29,238 nucleotides of DNA from Myxococcales bacterium (GTDB lineage Bacteria > Myxococcota > Polyangia > HGW-17 > SLPX01): positions 1 through 29,238 of the forward strand of contig SLPX01000100.1 in assembly GCA_007131745.1 (NCBI GenBank), in the 5' to 3' direction. Shown piece by piece: positions 22,734-29,238 of this stretch. The notes beneath the pieces were generated by a model. That model saw only the letters and a list, made by a program, of their open reading frames with translations, was not told the DNA's origin and did no database searches. Positions within the stretch are counted from its first letter, which is position 1; each line of letters begins with the position of its first letter. Position numbers and translations under genes: made by a program.

Positions 22734-23987
22734 ATGGATTACAAAGTAGCGGACATGAGCCTTGCAGACGCGGGGCGGTTGAAAATCGACTGGGCGGAAT
22801 CACGCATGCCGGTGCTGATGCACCTGCGGGAAAAGTACTCTAAGACCAAGCCGTTGAAGGGTTATCGTATTGGAGGATGCCTTCACGTAACAAAGGAAAC
22901 GGCTGTGCTCGTAAAAACACTTGCCGCTGCCGGCGCGGAGGTTTGTTGGAGCGGATGCAACCCGCTTTCTACCCAGGATGATGTTGCAGCCGCTCTTGTG
23001 GATGAAGGGATTCCGGTTTTTGCTTGGTACGGGCAGAACACCGAAGAGTTCTACTGGTGCATCGACAAGGTCTTGGAAACCCGGCCCAATCTCACCCTGG
23101 ATGACGGGGCGGATCTGATTTTTTCTCTTCACTCGCGTCATTCTGAATTGGTTGAGCATGTCATCGGCGGAACCGAAGAGACCACGACCGGCGTGCATCG
23201 TTTGCGCGCCATGGCCGACGATGGAGCATTGAAATACCCGGTAATAGCGGTCAACGACGCTGAGACAAAGTGGGACTTCGACAATGTATACGGTACAGGG
23301 CAGTCTTCGCTCGACGGGATCCTTAGGGCGACATCGCTGCTGCTGGCGGGAAAGAATTTCGTGGTAGCCGGTTTCGGCCATTGCGGGCGGGGATGCGCGA
23401 TGCGAGCCAAGGGCATGGGAGCAAACGTGATCGTGACCGAGGTGAAACCCACGGCAGCTCTAAAAGCGATGCTTGAAGGTTTTCGGGTTATGCCGATGGA
23501 TGAGGCTGCAAAGATTGGAGATGTCTTTATAACAGCGACAGGCATGAAAGATGTGATCGTCAAGCGACACTTCGATTCCATGAAAGACGGAGCGGTGGTG
23601 TGCAACACCGGCCATTACGACTGCGAATTGAACCTGAAGGAATTGGAAGAAACATCGGAGTCGGTCAGAACGGTCAGGGAAAACAACCAGGAATTCACAA
23701 TGAAGGACGGCAGGCGGATTTACGTGTTGGCGCAAGGCCGCCTGGTGAATCTAGCCGCTGCAGAGGGGCACCCGTCCGAGGTCATGGACATGTCTTTCGC
23801 CAATCAGCTTGAAGCCCAACTTATGCTTGCGCAAAAGGGTAAGATCTTGGAAAACAAGGTCTATGAACTGCCCGAGGAAAATGATCAGTTGATCGCCATG
23901 GTCAAACTGCAAACCATGGGAATAGACATCGATACGCTCACCGAAGAACAGAAAATTTACGCCACCGACTACGCTGCAGGTACTTAA
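22734..23987 (+). CDS. ahcY: Adenosylhomocysteinase
   Basis: Hydrolyses S-adenosylhomocysteine to homocysteine and adenosine with bound NAD+, relieving product inhibition of methyltransferases. The protein begins MDYKVADMSLADAG and contains LHVTKETAVLVKTL, CNPLSTQDDVAAAL, NDAETKWDFDNVYGTGQS, the NAD-binding GFGHCGRGCA, NTGHYDCELNL and a C-terminal YATDYAAGT. At 417 residues it is the short form, without the roughly 40-residue insert of many proteobacterial enzymes. An in-frame ATG at 22701 has a similar ribosome site (AGGA) and would add 11 residues; 22734 is preferred because relatives begin at this point. The stop lies 6 bases from the convergent metK stop. Confidence 0.97.
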   Translation: MDYKVADMSLADAGRLKIDWAESRMPVLMHLREKYSKTKPLKGYRIGGCLHVTKETAVLVKTLAAAGAEVCWSGCNPLSTQDDVAAALVDEGIPVFAWYGQNTEEFYWCIDKVLETRPNLTLDDGADLIFSLHSRHSELVEHVIGGTEETTTGVHRLRAMADDGALKYPVIAVNDAETKWDFDNVYGTGQSSLDGILRATSLLLAGKNFVVAGFGHCGRGCAMRAKGMGANVIVTEVKPTAALKAMLEGFRVMPMDEAAKIGDVFITATGMKDVIVKRHFDSMKDGAVVCNTGHYDCELNLKELEETSESVRTVRENNQEFTMKDGRRIYVLAQGRLVNLAAAEGHPSEVMDMSFANQLEAQLMLAQKGKILENKVYELPEENDQLIAMVKLQTMGIDIDTLTEEQKIYATDYAAGT

Positions 23988-23993
23988 GCTACT

Positions 23994-25307
23994 CTACCGT
24001 TTTCTGGATTTTTTTTTCGCAGCTTTTTTCACGGTTTTCTTAGGCGCAGCTTTTTTAGCGACCGCTTTTTTTGAAACAGCCTTGGCCGGTTTCTTAGGCG
24101 CAGCTTTCTTTGACCGGACGGGACGAACCGGGTTGGTGTTGATGCCTTTCACCTCATCCTGCAAAGCAGCGACCTTGTCGGTCCTCTCCCACGTGAAGTT
24201 CTTCCCTTTGCGGCCGAAGTGTCCGTATGCCGCTGTGTCTGAATAGATTGGACGAAGCAGGTCCAGCTCTTCAACAATGGCGCCCGGGCGACAGTCGAAA
24301 ACTCTGTTTACCGCCTTGGTCAGGGTTTCGTCTTCCACCTTGCCGGTTCCGAAAGTGGAAACCAGGAGGCTAACAGGCTTGGAAACCCCTATGGCATATG
24401 CCAATTGAACTTCGCAGCGATTGGCCAAACCCGCGGCTACCACGTTTTTCGCTATGTAGCGCGCATAGTATGACGCCGAGCGATCCACCTTGCTGGGATC
24501 CTTGCCTGAAAAGCATCCTCCACCGTGTCGGCCCCAACCACCGTAAGTATCGACGATGATCTTGCGGCCGGTAAGACCTGAATCTCCAAGTGGCCCTCCG
24601 GTAACGAATCGGCCGGTCGGGTTCACATAGTACTTGGTGTATCGCTGAACCATGTTCTTGGGAAGCACGGGCTGAATGACTTCTTCCCGGATCGCTTTTT
24701 GAAGTTTGTTCCAGGAAATGTCGGGCGAATGCTGCGTGGAAACAACCACGTTTTCGATACTCACCGGCTTGTTGTCCACATAGCGGATCGACACTTGGCT
24801 TTTTCCATCGGGCCGCAGGAAATCCAGTTTGCCGCTCTTGCGGACCTTGGATAGTTGTTGGCAAAGTTTATGGGCCAGCATGATCGTCATGGGCATAAAC
24901 TCGCGCGTTTCGTTTACTGCATAACCAAACATCATGCCCTGGTCACCAGCGCCTTGATCCTTTTTGGTGTACGCTCCCCGGCCTTCGACTCCGCGGGCGA
25001 TATCCGTGGATTGCTGTTCTATGGCGGCCAGCACAGCGCATGTGCGGTAATCGAAACCCATATCAGAGTTGATGTAACCGATTTTTTTCACCGTATCCCT
25101 GACCACCTGGGGAAGGTGGACGTAGGTGGACGTGGTGATCTCTCCGGCGATATTGACATACCCTGTTTTTACCAGGGTTTCGCATGCAACCCGGCAGCCG
25201 GGATCGTCGGCTATGATTTTGTCCAGCACGGCGTCGGAGATCTGATCGCAGATCTTGTCGGGATGACCTTCGGTTACCGATTCAGACGTAAAAACAAACT
25301 CGTTCAT
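23994..25307 (-). CDS. metK: S-adenosylmethionine synthetase with lysine-rich C-terminal tail
   Basis: Makes S-adenosylmethionine from ATP and methionine. ATG 25307 follows GGAGG by 8 bases. The protein begins [18 protein letters not shown] and carries [14 protein letters not shown] and [20 protein letters not shown], the methionine- and ATP-binding motifs. The normal domain ends near residue 386 ([12 protein letters not shown]). About 50 residues follow, of which the last 41 contain 20 lysines or arginines in alanine/proline-rich units ([19 protein letters not shown]), like histone H1 or the tails of some HU proteins. This makes 437 residues against about 385. The tail is encoded with imperfect DNA repeats. 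It may bind nucleic acid or polyanions; this is inference. Confidence 0.96.
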   Translation of the reverse strand: MNEFVFTSESVTEGHPDKICDQISDAVLDKIIADDPGCRVACETLVKTGYVNIAGEITTSTYVHLPQVVRDTVKKIGYINSDMGFDYRTCAVLAAIEQQSTDIARGVEGRGAYTKKDQGAGDQGMMFGYAVNETREFMPMTIMLAHKLCQQLSKVRKSGKLDFLRPDGKSQVSIRYVDNKPVSIENVVVSTQHSPDISWNKLQKAIREEVIQPVLPKNMVQRYTKYYVNPTGRFVTGGPLGDSGLTGRKIIVDTYGGWGRHGGGCFSGKDPSKVDRSASYYARYIAKNVVAAGLANRCEVQLAYAIGVSKPVSLLVSTFGTGKVEDETLTKAVNRVFDCRPGAIVEELDLLRPIYSDTAAYGHFGRKGKNFTWERTDKVAALQDEVKGINTNPVRPVRSKKAAPKKPAKAVSKKAVAKKAAPKKTVKKAAKKKSRKR

Positions 25308-25332
25308 TTCAAAAACCTCCAGGTTCAATCCG

Positions 25333-25369
25333 TTTCTTTTTGATCCCTGCTGTTCGGGATGAAAAGAAA
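25333..25369 (-). other. Hairpin in the metK leader
   Basis: TTTCTTTT (25333-25340) pairs with AAAAGAAA (25362-25369) and ATCCC (25343-25347) with GGGAT (25356-25360), enclosing an 8-base loop: 13 base pairs with a small internal bulge. It lies 26 bases upstream of the metK start, before the ribosome site. It does not match a SAM riboswitch that I recognise. On the leftward strand a TTGACA stands at 25436-25431 without a convincing -10 box. Confidence 0.4.
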
Positions 25370-25587
25370 GTGAATAAATAGGATATCTTTTCTCAGAAGC
25401 GAAGCCAGTTTTTTACTTTCATCCATGCGGTGTCAAGAGGTCGTTTAAAAAAGAAGGGGATTTTTTGAAAAAAAGTTTCACTTTCAGGGGTGTTGTTTTC
25501 TGTTCAACATGCTTGATTGCAGTCCGCCGGGTTGGTAAGGATGATACAGCGAAACAATTTTTTGTCTGAACAAGGGAGTTTTTGGAA

Positions 25588-26790
25588 ATGAAAATTCACG
25601 AGTACCAGGCCAAAAAAATCCTTGCGGATTTCGGCGTAACCGTTCCACAAGGGAAAATGGTCCAGTCTGCAAAAGATGCAGAATCCGTTGCTGCGGAACT
25701 TATGGAAAAAACCGGATGCCGGGTCGTTGTGGTCAAGGCACAGATACACGCGGGCGGTCGCGGAAAGGGAAGATTCAAGGAACATCCGGAACTGGGAGGA
25801 GTAACTTTGGCCGAAACCCCGAAAGGGGCGGGTGAGATAGCGGGCAGAATGCTGGGAAGCACTCTTGTCACTGTACAAACGGGGTCGGAAGGAAAGAAGG
25901 TGGGACGGGTTTTGATCGAGCAAGGCCTCGAAATAGCCGACGAATATTACGTGGGCATGGTGGTGGATCGAAACGCGGAGAAAGGGGTTATGATGGCTTC
26001 CACTGAAGGGGGCATGGAAATCGAAGAGGTTGCTGCAAATCATCCGGAAAAAATCTTCAACCAGGCACTGCACCCTACGTTGGGTTTTGGAGAATACGGT
26101 GGCCGCAAAATAGCCGCCCGGCTGGGTTTCAAAGGTCCCCTGCTTCGCAAAGCCGGTTCCTTGCTTTTTTCATGCGCACGAGCTTTTGAATCACTGGATG
26201 CATCTCTTTTGGAAATCAACCCCCTGATTCTTACGAAGCAAGGTGAAGTGATTGCACTGGATGCCAAGATCAATTTGGATGACAATGCCGGTTTTCGGCA
26301 CAAGGAAAACGAGGGGTTGAGGGATCCTTCGGAAGAAGATCCGGCTGAAGCCGAGGGCCGGAAATGGAACCTGAACTATGTATCGATGGACGGCAACATC
26401 GGTTGTATGGTAAATGGCGCCGGTCTTGCGATGGCGACCATGGATATTATCAAGCACCATGGCGGAGATCCCGCTAATTTCCTGGACGTGGGGGGAAGTG
26501 CAACAGCTGAACAGGTCACCGCTGCATTCAAGATCATAACCGGCGATCCCAAAGTGCAGGCCATTCTCATAAACATTTTCGGTGGAATAGTGCGGTGCAA
26601 TGTTATCGCCGACGGCGTTTGCAAGGCGGTGGAAGAAGTCGGTCTCAAGGTTCCCTTGGTTGTGCGCTTGGAGGGAACGAACGTGGATGAGGGCAAAAGA
26701 ATACTTGCCGAGTCCGGGTTGCGGATCATCACTGCTTCCGACATGGCGGATGCAGCTCAAAAAGCAGTGGAATGGGCGACTTCGGCATAA
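25588..26790 (+). CDS. sucC: Succinyl-CoA synthetase beta subunit (ADP- or GDP-forming)
   Basis: With SucD converts succinyl-CoA to succinate, making ATP or GTP in the TCA cycle. The N-terminus [17 protein letters not shown] is diagnostic. The ATP-grasp part shows [13 protein letters not shown] and [20 protein letters not shown], followed by LEINPLIL; the C-terminal part has [26 protein letters not shown] and [11 protein letters not shown]. The length is 400 residues, normal. ATG 25588 is chosen with GGGAG 9 bases upstream; an in-frame TTG at 25582 is less likely. It leads the sucC-sucD-rlmN group. Confidence 0.97.
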   Translation: MKIHEYQAKKILADFGVTVPQGKMVQSAKDAESVAAELMEKTGCRVVVVKAQIHAGGRGKGRFKEHPELGGVTLAETPKGAGEIAGRMLGSTLVTVQTGSEGKKVGRVLIEQGLEIADEYYVGMVVDRNAEKGVMMASTEGGMEIEEVAANHPEKIFNQALHPTLGFGEYGGRKIAARLGFKGPLLRKAGSLLFSCARAFESLDASLLEINPLILTKQGEVIALDAKINLDDNAGFRHKENEGLRDPSEEDPAEAEGRKWNLNYVSMDGNIGCMVNGAGLAMATMDIIKHHGGDPANFLDVGGSATAEQVTAAFKIITGDPKVQAILINIFGGIVRCNVIADGVCKAVEEVGLKVPLVVRLEGTNVDEGKRILAESGLRIITASDMADAAQKAVEWATSA

Positions 26791-26815
26791 AGGTGCGAAA
26801 ACCAATGACGGCATT

Positions 26816-26837
26816 GTTTTCACGAGACGGTGAAAAC
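26816..26837 (+). other. Hairpin between sucC and sucD
   Basis: GTTTTCAC (26816-26823) and GTGAAAAC (26830-26837) are perfect inverted copies around a 6-base loop. No T-run follows, so a terminator is unlikely; an mRNA stability or processing element is possible. Confidence 0.4.
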
Positions 26838-26876
26838 CGAGTCAGCCGCGCAAACCGTTAAGTGGAGGAAAGATAA

Positions 26877-27755
26877 ATGAGTATATGGTGTGACAAAAAC
26901 ACGCGTGTCGTGGTTCAGAACATAACCGGCCGCAATGGAAGATTTCATTCAGCGGTGATGCTTAAAGACGGAACAAGAATAGTAGCCGGAGCAGCTCCGG
27001 GAAAAGGCGGGGAAAGGGTGGAAGGTGTTCCGGTGTTTGATACCGTATTCGAGGCGGTTGAAAAGGAAGGCGCCAATGCATCGATAGTTTTTGTGCCTGC
27101 GCCTTTTGCAGCCGACGCTGTTTTGGAGGCGGCCGACGCAGGCGTAAAATTGATCGTTGCCATTACAGAGGGCATTCCGACCCTGGACGTTGTGAGGATA
27201 AAACCTCGACTCCAGGAGTTGGGCGTGAGGATGATCGGGCCCAATTGCCCAGGCATTATAACCCCCGGAGAGACAAAGTTGGGCATTATGCCTGCTTACA
27301 TCCACAAGCCGGGCAAGGTGGGAGTGATCTCCCGCTCAGGAACGCTTACATACGAAGTGGTTCACCAGTTGACCGCGCTGGGGCTTGGACAAAGCACCTG
27401 CATCGGCATTGGAGGCGACCCGATTGTCGGCACTACATTTGTAGACGCTTTGGCGGCATTTCAAGAAGATGACAACACTGAGGCCGTGTTTATGATAGGT
27501 GAAATAGGCGGCCTTGCGGAAGAGCGGGCCGCTGCTTTCATAAAAGAGAAAGTCACCAAGCCGGTCGGTGCATTTATAGCCGGTCGCACTGCTCCTCCCG
27601 GCAAGCGCATGGGGCATGCCGGAGCGATAATCGCCGGTGGCAAGGGAGCGGCCGCGGACAAGATAGCCGCGCTTAAAGAGGTGGGCGTCGAAGTGGCGGA
27701 GAGCCCTGCGGACATGGGAGCAGCCATGCAACGCGCCTTTTCCAGTGGGCGATAA
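26877..27755 (+). CDS. sucD: Succinyl-CoA synthetase alpha subunit
   Basis: Binds CoA and carries the phosphohistidine of the complex with SucC. Seen: [15 protein letters not shown] with the N-terminal CoA-binding Rossmann fold, [42 protein letters not shown] and [16 protein letters not shown] with active-site H247. GGAGG lies 8 bases upstream. The length of 292 residues is typical. It is 86 bases downstream of sucC and 17 bases upstream of rlmN, so all three are probably one transcript. Confidence 0.97.
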   Translation: MSIWCDKNTRVVVQNITGRNGRFHSAVMLKDGTRIVAGAAPGKGGERVEGVPVFDTVFEAVEKEGANASIVFVPAPFAADAVLEAADAGVKLIVAITEGIPTLDVVRIKPRLQELGVRMIGPNCPGIITPGETKLGIMPAYIHKPGKVGVISRSGTLTYEVVHQLTALGLGQSTCIGIGGDPIVGTTFVDALAAFQEDDNTEAVFMIGEIGGLAEERAAAFIKEKVTKPVGAFIAGRTAPPGKRMGHAGAIIAGGKGAAADKIAALKEVGVEVAESPADMGAAMQRAFSSGR

Positions 27756-27772
27756 GAGATAGTGATCGACAG

Positions 27773-28834
27773 GTGACTGAAACTCATGAAAAAACCGGAA
27801 GGAAGTTTTGGGATCCTGCCGGATTTCCGCTGGAAAAGCTGCGACGCGTCTGCATTGAGGAATTTGCTCTCCCCCGATACAAAGCCGATCAGATTTTTGC
27901 TTGGATCCACGGTAGGAACGTCCTGGATTTTTCCGATATGACGGATCTTTCCAAGAATCTGCGTATCCTTCTGGCAAAATCCTTTCGATTCAATACTCTC
28001 TCGTTTGTAAAGCAACATGAAGCCTCCGATGGAGTCGTTAAAGGGGTTTTTGAAACGCATGACGGTCTTTTCGTGGAAACAGTCATAATTCCGGAAGGAG
28101 AGAAGGTCACCCAATGCATATCCACCCAAGTGGGCTGCCGTATGGGATGTTTGTTCTGTGCTACAGCGCGGATGGGGTTTAACCGTAATCTTACAGCGGG
28201 AGAGATTGTGGGCCAGGCGGCCTGGGGAAGAAAAATCGCTGAAGCATCAGGATCTCGTGTATCCAACCTCGTTTATATGGGCATGGGAGAGCCACTCGAC
28301 AATTATGAGCAGGTGCGGGATTCTTTGCTCATCCTGCTTGAACCGCTGGGCCATAATTTCTCGACCCGTAAGATTACCCTTTCAACAGCAGGACATGTTC
28401 CCGGGTTGCGGCGGCTTGGGCAAGAACCCTTTCAGGTCAATCTGGCTGTATCCGTAAACTCTCCAACCCAGGACGTGAGAGCCCGTCTAATGCCGGCTGC
28501 GAAACGCTGGCCGCTTCCGATGCTGATGGAAACCCTTGGATCCTTTCCCCTTGAAAAGCGGCGCCGGATAACAGTTGAGTATGTTTTGCTTTCAGGTGTC
28601 AATGACTCTTCAACGGATGCAAAAAAACTGGCGCTTCTGTTCCGGAAAATTCCCTGCAAGATGAACCTCATCAGAATCAACCCGTTTCCAGGGTGTGCCT
28701 ACGAGCCTCCAACCATGGAAGTTGCAGAACGTTTCCAGGATGTGCTGCGAAGTGAAGGGTACACTGTTTTCCTGAGAAAAAGCCGCGGCGCTGAAATACA
28801 GGCCGGATGCGGACAGCTGGCGGCCTCGGCGTGA
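27773..28834 (+). CDS. rlmN: 23S rRNA/tRNA adenine-C2 methyltransferase (radical SAM)
   Basis: Methylates C2 of an adenosine in 23S rRNA and some tRNAs. The 4Fe-4S cluster cysteines are C122, C126 and C129 (CRMGCLFC). C115 and C346 (RGAEIQAGCGQL) match the two catalytic cysteines of the E. coli enzyme (C118 and C355). MGMGEPLDNY and STAGHVPGLRRL are further family motifs. The length of 353 residues is normal. The start is GTG 27773 with a weak ribosome site; proximity to sucD suggests coupled transcription. It uses S-adenosylmethionine made by MetK. Confidence 0.96.
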   Translation: MTETHEKTGRKFWDPAGFPLEKLRRVCIEEFALPRYKADQIFAWIHGRNVLDFSDMTDLSKNLRILLAKSFRFNTLSFVKQHEASDGVVKGVFETHDGLFVETVIIPEGEKVTQCISTQVGCRMGCLFCATARMGFNRNLTAGEIVGQAAWGRKIAEASGSRVSNLVYMGMGEPLDNYEQVRDSLLILLEPLGHNFSTRKITLSTAGHVPGLRRLGQEPFQVNLAVSVNSPTQDVRARLMPAAKRWPLPMLMETLGSFPLEKRRRITVEYVLLSGVNDSSTDAKKLALLFRKIPCKMNLIRINPFPGCAYEPPTMEVAERFQDVLRSEGYTVFLRKSRGAEIQAGCGQLAASA

Positions 28835-28871
28835 CATTTTCATGACATTTTTAAAGTATATTCTTACAATG

Positions 28872-28917
28872 CGTGGGATGTCATTCTAAGTGAAGATGAC
28901 CCCGGTGTAATCCCACG
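28872..28917. repeat. Two-stem palindromic element after rlmN
   Basis: CGTGGGAT (28872-28879) pairs with ATCCCACG (28910-28917), and directly inside GTCAT (28880-28884) pairs with ATGAC (28896-28900), with a 9-base bulge on one side. It resembles scattered REP-like palindromes containing a GTCATTCT core known in several bacterial genomes, but only one copy is in the window. A second palindrome, GAAAAAGCTTTTTC, lies at 28986-28999. The gap 28835-29041 has no other feature that I see. Confidence 0.45.
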
Positions 28918-29041
28918 TAGCGAAAAACAACAGCCTCTTCCTTTCTTTTTCGCCTTGTCGGCCTTGCACCTTGAGGCGGTTGGTGGAAAAAGCTTTTTCG
29001 TCAAAAACCTTAAAACTCCTTGTGAAAGGCCGTTTGGCAAA

Positions 29042-29238
29042 ATGAAAAAAGAGAATCCCGGATGCAAAGTTCTTCTCACCAGTGTTTGCAGACCTTTCGG
29101 TTCCAAATACGGTGATGGTGACGGAACTTCCTATGAAGGCTCTCATCAACTCATGTGGGCACAGGGGCTGTTTCGAAGCCGAGGCACTACCGAGCAATGG
29201 AGCCTGGATTTCATTGCCGAGAACCTGCAAACACCCAC
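29042..29238 (+). CDS. Probable B12-binding radical SAM protein, N-terminal fragment
   Basis: The reading frame is open to the right edge. From ATG 29042 it gives 65 residues, including CKVLLTSVCRPFGSKYGDGD and an AQGLF segment followed by WSLDFIAENLQTPT, the pattern that opens B12-binding-domain radical SAM proteins as I remember them. The cluster CxxxCxxC motif would be beyond the window. The ribosome site is weak, and the same frame is open from the rlmN stop, so a non-ATG start further upstream cannot be excluded. The opposite strand also has an open frame of 114 codons here, judged to be a shadow. Confidence 0.6.
   Translation, partial: MKKENPGCKVLLTSVCRPFGSKYGDGDGTSYEGSHQLMWAQGLFRSRGTTEQWSLDFIAENLQTP

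Noticed and set aside
28832..29041. Readthrough of the rlmN TGA as selenocysteine, since the same frame stays open into the next gene
   Set aside because: RlmN is complete with its normal C-terminus at this TGA, the following codons do not resemble a protein family, and no SECIS-like hairpin follows directly.
28886..29230. Leftward open frame of 114 codons at the right edge
   Set aside because: Its translation shows no family motif, whereas the rightward frame over the same bases reads like the start of a B12/radical SAM protein.

Overview
The window looks like chromosome from a deltaproteobacterial or Myxococcota-like Gram-negative bacterium with roughly balanced base composition (judged by eye). 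This is an inference from family content: a PilZ protein of the myxobacterial kind, a DUF4388 (PATAN) domain protein, a lipoprotein with DUF4215-type cysteine-rich repeats and FG-GAP/VCBS repeats, other large lipoproteins with D/G-rich linkers, and a metalloprotease ending in a MYXO-CTERM-like sorting tail. No tRNA, rRNA, insertion sequence, phage gene or CRISPR array was seen. Gene starts mostly carry clear GGAG-type ribosome binding sites.

Layout. 1-3122: a PilZ protein running off the left edge, a selenophosphate synthetase gene (selD) whose active-site codon is an in-frame TGA followed by a SECIS-like hairpin, and a convergent PPC/DUF296-domain protein. 3352-9492 (+): nadE, the site-2 protease gene rseP with an overlapping small exported protein, and a secreted zinc metalloprotease. 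9539-13946 (-): a three-subunit molybdenum hydroxylase operon (FAD, 2Fe-2S, Mo subunits) followed by an FmdB-type zinc ribbon gene; its promoter is overlaid by inverted repeats that look like operators. 14258-16781: a tiny membrane protein, a DUF4388/J-domain/TPR protein and an unknown 100-residue protein. 17012-22523: three large exported proteins, two with FG-GAP beta-propeller repeats. 22734-25307: ahcY and metK, convergent and 6 bases apart. 25588-28834: sucC, sucD, rlmN. From 29042 a radical SAM/B12-type gene leaves the right edge.

How the genes fit together. metK makes S-adenosylmethionine and ahcY removes S-adenosylhomocysteine; rlmN and the probable radical SAM protein consume S-adenosylmethionine. 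selD supplies selenophosphate; because its own catalytic residue is read as selenocysteine, the cell must also have SelA, SelB and tRNA-Sec, none of which is in the window. Selenophosphate might also serve the Mo hydroxylase if that enzyme is of the selenium-dependent type, which the sequence does not prove. sucCD is a TCA-cycle step and nadE completes NAD synthesis.

The strongest unusual observations are the selenocysteine SelD (an ordinary gene caller would start it at GTG 1130 and lose the active site), the lysine/alanine-rich histone-H1-like tail on MetK, repeated TTACGGCAA-type inverted repeats over the hydroxylase promoter, and structured leaders before ahcY and metK that match no riboswitch I recognise.
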